From: Mesorhizobium sp. J18
Lineage (GTDB): Bacteria > Pseudomonadota > Alphaproteobacteria > Rhizobiales > Rhizobiaceae
Direction of reading: 5' to 3'
Assembly (NCBI RefSeq): GCF_007829525.1
Contig: NZ_VLJP01000007.1
Span: 16,724-72,563 of the forward strand
DNA length: 55,840 bases
Positions 33,473-42,786 of the stretch are shown here, piece by piece (within the stretch, counting starts at the first letter, position 1; the number at the start of each line of letters is the position of its first letter). Position numbers and translations under genes: made by a program. The notes beneath the pieces are model-generated. The model was not told the DNA's origin and searched no databases. It saw nothing but the letters and a program-made list of their open reading frames with translations.

Positions 33473-36118
33473 TTATGCCAGGGTGCGCTCGACGATATCG
33501 CGCAGGTCGCGGGAGAGGCCCTTGACGGCAGCCATCTCGGCAAGCGCCTTCCTGGCATGCTCCCGCCGGCCCGGTTCAAGCGAGCGCCAGGAGCGGAAGG
33601 CGGTGGCAAGCCGGGCGGCAACCTGCGGATTGTCCTTGTCGAGTTCCAGCACCGTTCGGGCATAGAAGCGGTAGCCCTCGCCATCGGCGCGGTTGAAACC
33701 GGTCTGGTTCGCGCTGCCGAACGTGCCGACAAGCGAACGCACGCGGTTCGGATTGGCCATGGAGAAGGCGGGATGCTCCATCAGGGAGCGCACCAGATCC
33801 ACCGTCTCGGCTCCGGGGGTCATCGCCTGGATCTGGAACCACTTGTCGAGCACGAGCGGATTGTCGCGGTAGCGTTTCTCGAAGGCGGCGAGGGCTTCCC
33901 CCGTGGCATCCGTCCCGGCAAAGCGGTGCGCCAGCACCATGAGGGCGGCAGCACGGTCGGTCATGTTGGTCGCCGCATGAAACTGCCGAACTGCAATCTG
34001 CGGGTCGCCGGTGACGGCCGAGATATATTCGAGCAGCACATTGCGCAGCGCACGCCGGCCCGCGCTTGCGGCATCAGGGCTGAAAGGCCCTTTGTCTTCA
34101 AGTGACGCATAAAGACGCTCGAAGACCTCCCGTCCGCTTGCCGCGATGCCCTCCTGCAGGGCAAGCCGGGCGGAGAGAATGGCATCCGGGTCGATATTGC
34201 TGCCGATCTCGCGCGCGATGTCGGCCTCGGTGGGCACGGCAAGCGCCTGGGCGCGGAAGGCATGCTCCAGCGTCTCGTCGTCGGCGAGCTCGGCCGGATG
34301 CGCCAGAAGCTCGGACGGGAATTCCGCCGTCTTGCCGCCCCGCAGCCGTCGGGAGGCGTCAATCAGCGCGCCGGTAAAGAGCGTGTTGAGCGACTGCCAC
34401 CGGTTGAACAGGTCGCTGTCATGGCGTGCCAGGAAGAACCGGTCCTCGGGCCTGACCTCCAGCGAGAGCGTGACAGGCGCGGAAAAGCCGCGATTGATCG
34501 ACAGCACGGGCCGCTGAGGGACGCCGCGAAAACGCACGCTGTGCTTGCGCTTGCGCACATGCAGGACGCTGTTTTCCACTTCCACCCCTTCCACCTCGCC
34601 ATAGGCGATGTCTTCCCCGTCCGGTCCGACAAGGCCGAAGGCGAGCGGGATGTGCATCAGTTTCTTGCGGCTTTCGCCCGGCGTCGGCGGTACCGACTGC
34701 TCGATGTCGAGCTGAAGCTCCTTCGCCGCCGCATCATAGCGTACCGTGGCGGCGACATGCGGCGTGCCTGCCTGATGATACCAAAGCGCGAATTGCGACA
34801 GGTCGCTGCCGGAGGCGTCCTCGAAGACCTTTACGAAATCCTCGATGGTGACGGCCTGACCGTCGTGGCGCTCGAAATAGAGGTCCATGCCGGCGCGGAA
34901 CTTTTCCTCGCCGAGAATGGTGCGGATCATCCGCACCACTTCCGAACCCTTTTCGTAGACGGTCGCCGTATAGAAGTTGTTGATCTCGCGATAGCGGCCC
35001 GGCCGCACAGGATGGGCCAGGGGACCCTGATCCTCGGGGAACTGGTGCGAGCGCAGCGTTCGCACCTCCGCGATGCGCTTGACGGTGCGCGAACGCTGGT
35101 CGGCCGAGAATTCGTGGTCGCGGAAGACGGTCAGCCCTTCCTTCAGGCAAAGCTGGAACCAGTCGCGGCAAGTGATTCTGTTGCCTGTCCAATTGTGGAA
35201 ATATTCATGTGCGATGATCGCCTCGATATTGGCGAAATCGGCATCCGTGGCGGTGTCCTCGTCGGCAAGAACATATTTGTCGTTGAAGACGTTGAGGCCC
35301 TTGTTCTCCATCGCCCCCATGTTGAAATCCGACACGGCCACGATGTTGAAGACGTCGAGATCATATTCGCGGCCGAAGCGCTCCTCGTCCCAGCGCATGG
35401 ACCGCTTCAGCGCATCCATGGCGTAGGCCGCGCGACCCTCCTTGCTGTGCTCGACATAGATGGCGAGCCGGACCTTGCGGCCGGAGGCGGTGATGAAATC
35501 ATCCTCTATCGAGCCGAGGTCGCCTGCCACCAGCGCGAAGAGATAGGAGGGCTTGGGGAAAGGGTCGTGCCAGACGGCATAGTGGCGATCGTCTCCGAGC
35601 TCGCCGCTCTCGACGGGATTGCCATTGGACAGAAGCAGGGGGACGCTTTTCCTGTCAGCCTCGATGCGCACCGTATAAACGGCAAGGACGTCCGGCCGGT
35701 CGAGAAAATAGGTGATGCGGCGGAAGCCTTCCGCCTCGCATTGGGTGCAGAACACGCCGTTCGAGACATAAAGGCCCATCAGTGCCTTGTTGCGCGACGG
35801 CGCAAGCCGTGTCTCTATGGTAAGCTCGAAACGGCCTGTCTCCGGCACTTTCGTGACGGTGAGCAAATCAGGGCCGGCTTCAAAGGCATCGGACGCTGCC
35901 GGCTTGCCGTCGATATGAAGCGTCACCAGATCGAGGCCGTCGCCATCGAGCACCAGCGGGGCGTTTTTCGATACGCCCTTCCGCCGTTCGACGGTCAGAT
36001 TCGCGGTGACATATGTCTCGTCGGGATCCAGCCGGAAAGCGAGCCGGACCTCCGGGATCAGGTAGTCGCTTGGCCTGTAGTCTTCGAGGCGGACCACCTG
36101 ACCGGTATCTGAACGCAT
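33473..36118 (-). CDS. pepN: aminopeptidase N (M1 zinc metallopeptidase)
   Basis: An 881-residue M1-family peptidase. The exopeptidase motif is NMGAMENKGLN, the zinc site is IIAHEYFHNWTGNRIT (HExxH plus a downstream Glu), and the C-terminal domain ends in the usual helical repeat region (RVRSLVGTFGSANQTGFN). It removes N-terminal residues from peptides in the cytosol. It is transcribed in the same direction as the pleC-like gene and lies just upstream of it, 118 bp apart. Length fits the gamma/alphaproteobacterial PepN type. Confidence 0.95.
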   Translation of the reverse strand: MRSDTGQVVRLEDYRPSDYLIPEVRLAFRLDPDETYVTANLTVERRKGVSKNAPLVLDGDGLDLVTLHIDGKPAASDAFEAGPDLLTVTKVPETGRFELTIETRLAPSRNKALMGLYVSNGVFCTQCEAEGFRRITYFLDRPDVLAVYTVRIEADRKSVPLLLSNGNPVESGELGDDRHYAVWHDPFPKPSYLFALVAGDLGSIEDDFITASGRKVRLAIYVEHSKEGRAAYAMDALKRSMRWDEERFGREYDLDVFNIVAVSDFNMGAMENKGLNVFNDKYVLADEDTATDADFANIEAIIAHEYFHNWTGNRITCRDWFQLCLKEGLTVFRDHEFSADQRSRTVKRIAEVRTLRSHQFPEDQGPLAHPVRPGRYREINNFYTATVYEKGSEVVRMIRTILGEEKFRAGMDLYFERHDGQAVTIEDFVKVFEDASGSDLSQFALWYHQAGTPHVAATVRYDAAAKELQLDIEQSVPPTPGESRKKLMHIPLAFGLVGPDGEDIAYGEVEGVEVENSVLHVRKRKHSVRFRGVPQRPVLSINRGFSAPVTLSLEVRPEDRFFLARHDSDLFNRWQSLNTLFTGALIDASRRLRGGKTAEFPSELLAHPAELADDETLEHAFRAQALAVPTEADIAREIGSNIDPDAILSARLALQEGIAASGREVFERLYASLEDKGPFSPDAASAGRRALRNVLLEYISAVTGDPQIAVRQFHAATNMTDRAAALMVLAHRFAGTDATGEALAAFEKRYRDNPLVLDKWFQIQAMTPGAETVDLVRSLMEHPAFSMANPNRVRSLVGTFGSANQTGFNRADGEGYRFYARTVLELDKDNPQVAARLATAFRSWRSLEPGRREHARKALAEMAAVKGLSRDLRDIVERTLA

Positions 36119-36275
36119 GCTTTTATTCTCCTGGCGAGACGCTGGGCATCACAAGATCACAAGGATGGGAGCTGGTACAATAAAATCGGGCTGCTGCTCT
36201 TTACACGCTCGGGTCGCTCGTCAAAACTGAAGCGACACTCTTCCAATCGTTTCCATTCACTTGCAAGGAATCGTT

Positions 36276-38588
36276 ATGACGGTTTTCACCCCGAAATTTG
36301 GCATGGGTGCGTCCGTTCTGCGCATCGAGGACGAAGCCTTCATCACGGGCAAGGGACGCTATACGGATGATATCCAGCCCGCGAACATGCTGCATGGCTA
36401 TGTCCTGCGTTCGCCGGTCGCCAAGGCGAAGCTGAAGGTGAATTCGGTGGAGGCGGCCAAATCCGCGCCCGGCGTCCACCTTGTGCTGACAGGTTCCGAT
36501 CTCGCGCATCTCGGTGACCTGAAGTCCGGGGCCATGCAGAAGCAGCCGGACGGCACGCGCGCGCCGACCCGCGACATACCGATTCTGTGCCGTGACCGGG
36601 TGCAATATGTCGGCGACGCCATCGCCTTCGTTGTCGCTGAAAGCCGTGCGCTGGCACAGGACGCAGCGGAATTGATCGAGGTGGATTTCGAGGACGAGGA
36701 GCCTGTGGCCGGGACGGCCGCCGCCCTCGAAGAAAGCGCGCCTCTGGTCTGGCCGGAGCTCGGCTCGAACCGCGCCTTTCTCTACAAGATCGGCGACGAG
36801 GAAAAGACGAAGGCGGCATTCGCAAAGGCGGCGAAGGTCTCTCGCGTCGAATTCATCAACAATCGTCTCGTCTGCAACTACATGGAGCCGCGCGCCGCGA
36901 TCGGCGAATGGCGCCAGGACGAGGACCGGTTCGTGCTGACGGTCGGCTCCCAGGGCGTGCATTCGATGCAGGGCATCCTGACAGGCCAGGTCTTCAAGAT
37001 GCCGAAGGAAAAGCTGCGTGTCGTGACCCCCGATGTCGGCGGCGGTTTCGGCCCGAAGACCTTCGTCTATCGCGAATATGCACTCGTGCTGGAAGCGGCG
37101 AGACAGCTAGGCCGGCCGGTCAAATGGGCAGGCGACCGCACCGAGCATTTCCTGACCGACGCCCAGGGGCGCGACAATGTCGTGAAGGCGGAAATGGCGA
37201 TGGACGAGGACGGCCGCTTCCTTGCCCTGCGCGTCGAGCTCGTTGCCAATCTCGGCGCCTATATCTCACAATACGGGCCGTTCATCCCCTATGTCGGCGC
37301 CACCATGTCGACCGGCGTCTACGACATCCAGGCGCTCGCCGTGTCGATCACCGGCGTCTACACCAATACCTGCCCCGTCGATGCCTATCGCGGTGCCGGA
37401 CGGCCGGAAGCGGCCTTCCTGCTGGAGAAGCTGGTCGATACCTGTGCCCGCGATCTCGGGCTGGAGCCGCACGAGATAAGACGGCGCAATTTCATCCGGC
37501 CCGAGCAGTTTCCCTACAAAACCCAGACCGGCCGTCTCTACGATACGGGCGAGTTCGAGGGCCATTTGAATCTGGCCATGGAGCGCGCCGGCTGGAAGAG
37601 CTTCGAGGAGAGGCTGAAAGCCTCCACCGCAGCCGGCAAGATCCGTGGCATCGGCATGGCGACCTATATCGAGGCCTGCGCCTTTGCCGGTTCGGAGCCG
37701 GCCCATGTTCAACTCGAGGATGACGGGACGGTGACTCTACTGATCGGCACCCAGTCGAACGGACAGGGGCATGCCACCGCTTATGCCCAATTCGTGGCCG
37801 AAAAGCTGAATATCGACATCTCCAAGGTCAAGGTGCATCAGGGCGATACCGACAGGCTGGACAAGGGCGGCGGCACAGGCGGGTCGCGCTCGATCCCCCT
37901 CGGCGGGGTGTCCGCCGCCCGCGCCGGCGAGGACCTGGCAGAAAAGATCAAGAAGATCGCCGCCGATGAACTGGAGGCCGCCGCTGCCGACATTGAACTG
38001 GTGGACGGCACGGCACGCATCGTCGGCACGGACCGGGTGGTTGATTTCGCGACCATCGCAAAGGCGGCGAAACAGCCGGAGGATCTAAAAGGCTTTGGTG
38101 AATTCGTGCAGGAGGAGGCGACCTATCCGAACGGCACGCATATATGCGAGGTCGAGATCGATCCGGATACAGGCAGGACGGAGGTCGTGGCCTATACGAT
38201 CGTGGACGATTTCGGCGCCACGGTGAACCCTATCCTTCTGGCGGGCCAGGTACATGGCGGCGTCGTGCAGGGGCTCGGGCAGGCGCTGACGGAAGAGGCC
38301 GTCTATTCGGATGACGGACAATTGGTAACGGCGACCTTCATGGACTACGGAATGCCGCGTGCCGACAATGTGCCGAGCTTCCATTTCGAGACGCGCAACG
38401 TCCCCTCGACCACCAATGCGCTCGGCATCAAGGGTGCCGGCGAGGCGGGGACGATCGGCGCCACACCGGCTGTGCTGAACGCCGTCACCGACGCCCTTTA
38501 CCGTGCCTATGGCATCGGGCATATCGAAATGCCGGCGACGCCAGGGCGAGTCTGGCAGGCCATTCAGGAGGCGCGGACGGTGAAGTGA
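36276..38588 (+). CDS. CoxL/xanthine-dehydrogenase-type molybdopterin-binding subunit, orphan
   Basis: A 770-residue protein from ATG 36276 (AAGGA upstream). N-terminal a/b hammerhead domain (ITGKGRYTDDIQPANMLHGY) is followed by the molybdopterin domains: VGGGFGPKTFVYRE, AYRGAGRPEAAF (about 370-377) and the catalytic glutamate in GIKGAGEAGTIG (about 722). The AYRGAGR loop is that of form II CoxL-like enzymes rather than the AYRCSFR loop of true CO dehydrogenase. No FAD (CoxM) or 2Fe-2S (CoxS) subunit is adjacent, so partners must be elsewhere or absent. The substrate is unknown, probably an aldehyde or N-heterocycle. Confidence 0.88.
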   Translation: MTVFTPKFGMGASVLRIEDEAFITGKGRYTDDIQPANMLHGYVLRSPVAKAKLKVNSVEAAKSAPGVHLVLTGSDLAHLGDLKSGAMQKQPDGTRAPTRDIPILCRDRVQYVGDAIAFVVAESRALAQDAAELIEVDFEDEEPVAGTAAALEESAPLVWPELGSNRAFLYKIGDEEKTKAAFAKAAKVSRVEFINNRLVCNYMEPRAAIGEWRQDEDRFVLTVGSQGVHSMQGILTGQVFKMPKEKLRVVTPDVGGGFGPKTFVYREYALVLEAARQLGRPVKWAGDRTEHFLTDAQGRDNVVKAEMAMDEDGRFLALRVELVANLGAYISQYGPFIPYVGATMSTGVYDIQALAVSITGVYTNTCPVDAYRGAGRPEAAFLLEKLVDTCARDLGLEPHEIRRRNFIRPEQFPYKTQTGRLYDTGEFEGHLNLAMERAGWKSFEERLKASTAAGKIRGIGMATYIEACAFAGSEPAHVQLEDDGTVTLLIGTQSNGQGHATAYAQFVAEKLNIDISKVKVHQGDTDRLDKGGGTGGSRSIPLGGVSAARAGEDLAEKIKKIAADELEAAAADIELVDGTARIVGTDRVVDFATIAKAAKQPEDLKGFGEFVQEEATYPNGTHICEVEIDPDTGRTEVVAYTIVDDFGATVNPILLAGQVHGGVVQGLGQALTEEAVYSDDGQLVTATFMDYGMPRADNVPSFHFETRNVPSTTNALGIKGAGEAGTIGATPAVLNAVTDALYRAYGIGHIEMPATPGRVWQAIQEARTVK

Positions 38589-38653
38589 GCAGCCAGTCCG
38601 CCGCAAGATTCATCCCGCCTTCAGGCGGCTCTGCCTGTGCGGGGTAGACGGGA

Positions 38654-39607
38654 ATGGTCGCAGCTTCCGAAACAGCAACAATACCGCGCCGCCCGCTGAT
38701 CGGCATCGCCCTGAAGGTGATGTCGGTCGCCATCTTTGTTGGCATGCAGTCCTGCATAAAGGCCGCCGGGCAGGTGCCGGCGGGCCAGATCGTCTTCTTC
38801 CGCTCCTTCTTCGCAATGCTGCCCATCCTGGCGATGGTGGCATGGCAGCATGAATTGACGACGGCCTTTCGCACGCAAAGGCCTTTCAGCCATATCGCCC
38901 GCGGCCTTGTCGGCGTGACCTCGATGGGGCTCGGTTTCTACGGCCTCACCAAAATCCCCCTGCCGGAATGGGTAACGCTGAATTATGCCCAGCCGCTGCT
39001 GATCGTCGTCTTCAGCGCATTGTTCATGGGTGAGGTGGTGCGGGTTTTCCGATGGACGGCCGTGGCCATAGGTTTCGTGGGTGTCGTCATTGTGGCCTGG
39101 CCCAATCTGACCCTGATTTCCGGCGGCGATCTCGGCAATGACGAAGCATTGGGCGTGATCGCGGTACTGTGCAGCGCTGCCGTTTCGGCAGTTGCCATCC
39201 TGCTCGTGCGTCGTCTGGTCTATACCGAAAAAAGTTCTACGATCGTGCTGTGGTTCTCGGTGACGGCGACAGTGGTCGGCCTGCTCACATTTCCCTTCGG
39301 CTGGGCCATGTTGACCCCGGCGCAGACGGGGTTCCTCGTGGGTGCAGGCATCTGCGGCGGTATCGCCCAGATATTCATGACCGAAAGCTATCGCCATGCC
39401 GACATGTCCACGGTCGCGCCCTTCGAATATACGTCGCTGATCCTGGCCATCGCGGTCGGCTATTTTGTCTTCGGCGACCTGCCGACTATCTACACGCTTG
39501 TCGGCGGCTCGATCATCGTCGCTGCCGGATTGCTGATCATCTGGCGAGAGCATCGTCTCGGGCTGGAGCGGGGCAAGGCGCGCAAGCTCGTACCTCCGCA
39601 GGGATGA
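38654..39607 (+). CDS. DMT-superfamily (EamA) transporter
   Basis: A 317-residue protein with ten predicted membrane segments arranged as two EamA repeats (first around IALKVMSVAIFVGMQSCIKAA, cut to 20 residues in family alignments, second from about residue 165). The motif VTLNYAQPLLIVVFSALFMGE is typical in sense and position. The substrate is unknown; relatives export amino acids, riboflavin or other metabolites. It follows the CoxL-like gene at 65 bp in the same direction and converges on the MmyB-type regulator 9 bp away. Confidence 0.85.
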   Translation: MVAASETATIPRRPLIGIALKVMSVAIFVGMQSCIKAAGQVPAGQIVFFRSFFAMLPILAMVAWQHELTTAFRTQRPFSHIARGLVGVTSMGLGFYGLTKIPLPEWVTLNYAQPLLIVVFSALFMGEVVRVFRWTAVAIGFVGVVIVAWPNLTLISGGDLGNDEALGVIAVLCSAAVSAVAILLVRRLVYTEKSSTIVLWFSVTATVVGLLTFPFGWAMLTPAQTGFLVGAGICGGIAQIFMTESYRHADMSTVAPFEYTSLILAIAVGYFVFGDLPTIYTLVGGSIIVAAGLLIIWREHRLGLERGKARKLVPPQG

Positions 39608-39616
39608 AAACTGCCC

Positions 39617-40432
39617 TCAGCGCCGTTCGCGCGCCGCCGCAGCCTCGCGCAGGAAGCGCGCGGTCTCCCCATCGGCGGGGAAGAAGCTTTCGATTGCCAG
39701 CTCCGAAAGCGTCACGTCGAGCGGCGTGCCGAAGACGGTGATCGTGGTGATGAAGGTCAGCAGCATTTCGCCCGCCTTGAGGCAAAACGGCACCGCGATG
39801 GCGTCAGCTCCGGCATGGCGGAAGCTCTTGCGCCCGTCTCCCGGATAGGCCGCGAGTTCTTCTTCGAGCTTCGTCAGTTCCGGATCGGCAACCGTTTCGT
39901 TCAGCTTGTGCAGGCGTTCCAGCACGTGGGCGCGCCATTCTGCGAGATTGGCGATCCGCGGAGCAACACCATTCGGATGCAGGCTGAGCCGCAGGACATT
40001 CACGGGCGGGGCAAGCAGGGTCTGGTCCCTGACGCCTTCAAGGAAGGGCGCGATGGCGGAATTGGCGGCGACCATGTTCCAATGCCGGTCCACCGCAATG
40101 GCAGGGTTGGGTTCGTGGCCTTTCAGCACCGTTTCGACCGCCTCCATGGCCGGGCGCAGGGTCGGATCGGTGACGTCCCGCTCGCTGAAGGTGGGAGCGT
40201 AGCCGGCCGCCATCAGCAGCCGGTTGCGCTGCCTGAGCGGGACGGAGAGATGCTCGGCCAGCGTCAGCACCATTTGCCGCGAGGGCGCGGAACGGCCGCT
40301 TTCCACGAAGCTCAAATGGCGCTGGGAGATTCCGGCTTCGAGAGCAAGATCGAGCTGGCTCATGCGGCGGCGCGAGCGCCATTCGCGCAGCATGGAACCG
40401 AGGGCTGTCTGGCTATTTGTCATGCCGGTCAA
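39617..40432 (-). CDS. XRE-family regulator with MmyB-like ligand-binding domain
   Basis: A 271-residue protein. The helix-turn-helix is at residues about 14-70 (MSQLDLALEAGISQRHLSFV, ESGRSAPSR). The C-terminal 170 residues resemble the MmyB PAS-like domain, containing HEPNPAIAVDRHWNMVAANS, LRLSLHPNGVAPRIANL and FITTITVFGTPLDVTLSELA, a motif series I associate with this family. It is transcribed divergently from the small membrane protein at 40597, with 164 bp between that contain a near-palindrome, so it may control that gene and itself. The ligand (a fatty acid in some relatives) is unknown here. Confidence 0.85.
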   Translation of the reverse strand: MTGMTNSQTALGSMLREWRSRRRMSQLDLALEAGISQRHLSFVESGRSAPSRQMVLTLAEHLSVPLRQRNRLLMAAGYAPTFSERDVTDPTLRPAMEAVETVLKGHEPNPAIAVDRHWNMVAANSAIAPFLEGVRDQTLLAPPVNVLRLSLHPNGVAPRIANLAEWRAHVLERLHKLNETVADPELTKLEEELAAYPGDGRKSFRHAGADAIAVPFCLKAGEMLLTFITTITVFGTPLDVTLSELAIESFFPADGETARFLREAAAARERR

Positions 40433-40459
40433 GCTAATGGAAAAGATTTCTGGCTGCTA

Positions 40460-40476
40460 TTACCTCGTACGTAATC
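40460..40476. promoter_or_regulatory. candidate operator between MmyB-type regulator and membrane gene
   Basis: ATTAC (40460-40464) and GTAAT (40472-40476) are inverse complements with seven bases between (CTCGTAC). The site is 28 bp upstream of the regulator start and about 120 bp upstream of the divergent gene. Function is inferred from symmetry and place. Confidence 0.35.
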
Positions 40477-40596
40477 GCCTGGCCGCATGCCTTCGGTCAT
40501 GTTCGCTCCCGTCGATGAGGTTCATCGGCGCTAGTGTCACTGCGACCAATGGAACGAACTTCAAATCCACCACACTAGAGATCCGAAACAAGGAAC

Positions 40597-41001
40597 ATGA
40601 CCATGATCCTGAATGTCACCGCTTATCTTCGCAAGGTTCTGCTCGCCGATGCCGCTGTCAGCGGAGCCGCCGCAGCCCTCATGATCGTCGGCGCCGGCAT
40701 TCTCGGCCCGATCCTGGCCCTTCCGGCATCGCTCGTCTTCTGGGCCGGCATCGTGCTCGTCCCCTTCGTTGCGTTGCTCTTTGCCGTTGCGCGCCGTGAG
40801 ACGGTTTCGCGCATGCTGATGGCCGACATTGTCATCATCAACATGGTGTGGGTGGCCGCCAGCTTCGGCATCATGATCGCCGGCCTCGTCGAACCGAACA
40901 TTCTCGGCGTTCTGTTCATCTCGGCCCAGGCTTTGGCGGTCGCGTTGCTGGCGATCCTGCAATATGCCGGCCTGCGCGGCGCCTCCACGGTAGCGGCCTG
41001 A
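40597..41001 (+). CDS. small four-helix membrane protein of unknown function
   Basis: A 134-residue hydrophobic protein with four predicted membrane segments (around residues 15-38, 42-64, 73-97 and 103-128). There are few charged residues apart from RRETVSR in the middle loop. AAGGAA lies near the two possible starts (40597 and 40603). I do not recognise a named family. The divergent MmyB-type regulator and the shared intergenic palindrome suggest it is the regulator's target. It converges on the uracil-DNA glycosylase gene. Confidence 0.7.
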   Translation: MTMILNVTAYLRKVLLADAAVSGAAAALMIVGAGILGPILALPASLVFWAGIVLVPFVALLFAVARRETVSRMLMADIVIINMVWVAASFGIMIAGLVEPNILGVLFISAQALAVALLAILQYAGLRGASTVAA

Positions 41002-41072
41002 CCCCGGCAGACAGATATCCCCCTTCATCCTCGACCACCGGGCGCTGGCCCGGCCCGAGAGTGACGGGAGGA

Positions 41073-41936
41073 TCAGGTTCGGCTTTCGCCCAGTTGCCGG
41101 AGTTTGACCTTGATCGCCACGAAATCGCGCCAGGCAAGCTTCTTGTGCGCCGGATTGCGCAGCAGATAGGCGGGATGCAAGGTCGGCATGGTCGGAATCT
41201 GGACGCCGCCCGGCGTGGCATGGACGGACCAGTTGCCGCGCATGCGCATGATGCCGGTCTGCGTACGCAAAAGGAGTTTTGTGGAGGGATTTCCAAGGGT
41301 TACGAGAACCTTCGGATTCATGAGTTCAATATGCCGCTCGATGAAGGGGCGGCATATTTCCGTCTCAAGTGGTGAGGGATCGCGATTGCCGGGGGGGCGC
41401 CACGGAATGACATTGGAAATATATGCGGTGGTCCGGTCGAGGCCGATCGCCGCCAGCATGCGGTCCAGCAGCCGGCCTGATCGCCCGACGAAGGGCAGAC
41501 CTTCCAGATCCTCGTCGCGGCCCGGCGCCTCGCCGACGAACATAATGTCGGCCTCCGGATTGCCGTCGGCAAAGACGAGGTTCTTGGCAGTATATTTCAG
41601 ATTGCAGCCGTCGAAATCGGCGAGCAGTTGCTTCAGTTCCGCCAGCGAACCGGCACTGCGCGCCAGGTCGCGGGCCCGCGCAGCCTGAGCCTCGTCGGGT
41701 ATGGCCGCGGGCATTGCAGGTCGGGCTTCGGCGGGAGCGGCTGGCGGCCTTTGCGGGGAAGGGGCAGCGGACCTGTCTGGAACCGAAGGCGCCGCCGCTT
41801 TGGGCACCTGCGCCGGCGCACGCTCCTCGAAGCGATTGATCGGCTCGTCCTCCATTGCCTCGTCCACGCCTGCATCGGCATAGAAGCGCAGAAGTTCGGC
41901 GAGGTGGTCAGGATGGATCTGGCTCTTCGGCATCAT
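41073..41936 (-). CDS. uracil-DNA glycosylase (family 4/5-like)
   Basis: A 287-residue protein from the ATG at 41936 ([20 protein letters not shown]); the longer frame upstream is antisense to the next gene. A Pro/Ala-rich linker at about residues 45-85 separates a short N-terminal part from the catalytic domain, which has [49 protein letters not shown] and the C-terminal motif [12 protein letters not shown]. It removes uracil from DNA in base-excision repair. Of the four cysteines that bind 4Fe-4S in classical family-4 enzymes I see only FDGCNLK and EICRPFIE, so cluster binding is doubtful. Confidence 0.85.
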   Translation of the reverse strand: MMPKSQIHPDHLAELLRFYADAGVDEAMEDEPINRFEERAPAQVPKAAAPSVPDRSAAPSPQRPPAAPAEARPAMPAAIPDEAQAARARDLARSAGSLAELKQLLADFDGCNLKYTAKNLVFADGNPEADIMFVGEAPGRDEDLEGLPFVGRSGRLLDRMLAAIGLDRTTAYISNVIPWRPPGNRDPSPLETEICRPFIERHIELMNPKVLVTLGNPSTKLLLRTQTGIMRMRGNWSVHATPGGVQIPTMPTLHPAYLLRNPAHKKLAWRDFVAIKVKLRQLGESRT

Positions 41937-41973
41937 ACGTGCAATATCCGATCCGGTGCGGAGGAATACAAGA

Positions 41974-42663
41974 TCACGAAAGGGGGATGCGGGGATCCTG
42001 CACCAGATAAAACTCGCTCTTGGGCGTGAAATCGGTGACGAGAAAGCGGAACCGCGCCATGCCGCCATGATCGACCGCGCCATCCTTGAAGACGATCCTG
42101 TCGCCAGGCTCGAAATCACGTTCGTAGGTTGTGAAGACGTCCGACGAAATGCTTCCTGAATCCGTGCGGCGCTGGTCGAAGGAAAGCCCGTCGCCATAGA
42201 CGCTGGGCAGGCCCCTGACTTCCTGCAACTCGAATTCAAAGCCGATCCAGGTATGGCCGCTGGCATTCACCGCCTGGAACTCGAAATGGACGAAGCCGTT
42301 CAGAGTGTCGCGCAGATAAGTGTAGGGCCGGGGAATGTCGCGGATGCGGATGACCATCGTGGCCGGGCTCGCCTCCTGGAATTCCTCCACGATCACCACA
42401 GGGTCGGTTTTCGAGCCGAAGCCGGAAACCGAGATGATGCGGAACTTTCCGAGCTCGTCGGAGAAGGAGTAGACACCGGCAAGCCATCGACCGTCATCGG
42501 CCGGGCGGGCGGCGACCAGCATCGGCGCCAGCAGGATGAGGAAGAAGGGCGCAAGCCGGATACGCGTCTCGGCCTCCCATTGTCGATGCAGCGAACGCTG
42601 CGAGGCTCGCCCCTTCAACCAACGTGGTCTTGTGCCAAGGGAAGCTGAGCCGGGTAAGATCAT
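41974..42663 (-). CDS. uncharacterised exported protein
   Basis: A 229-residue protein from ATG 42663; the frame stays open to 42936 but that part is antisense to the ETF-QO gene. After about 30 polar residues there is a hydrophobic segment (RLAPFFLILLAPMLVAARP, about 32-50) acting as signal or anchor. The mature part is a beta-rich domain (ELGKFRIISVSGFG, PVVIVEEFQEASPATMVIRI, TWIGFEFELQEVRG) with no recognised family. A later start nearer the signal segment is possible. It is 37 bp upstream of the uracil-DNA glycosylase gene in the same direction and may be co-transcribed. Confidence 0.6.
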   Translation of the reverse strand: MILPGSASLGTRPRWLKGRASQRSLHRQWEAETRIRLAPFFLILLAPMLVAARPADDGRWLAGVYSFSDELGKFRIISVSGFGSKTDPVVIVEEFQEASPATMVIRIRDIPRPYTYLRDTLNGFVHFEFQAVNASGHTWIGFEFELQEVRGLPSVYGDGLSFDQRRTDSGSISSDVFTTYERDFEPGDRIVFKDGAVDHGGMARFRFLVTDFTPKSEFYLVQDPRIPLS

Positions 42664-42786
42664 ATCATATGTGGCAAATGCGGCGATAAGTTTCCACGAC
42701 AACAGTTTGCCGTGCTGCCATGATGCGCTATAGCGCCACGAAAGGTTTTCCCGGCCGGAGCTTCCGGTCGCAGGCGGAGGTTCTTC

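Noticed and set aside
31471-33525. Long plus-strand frame opposite the PleC-like kinase
   Set aside because: Shadow of the kinase gene; no motif and unusual composition.
34262-36112. 616-codon plus-strand frame opposite pepN
   Set aside because: Shadow; pepN has HExxH and GAMEN motifs on the other strand.
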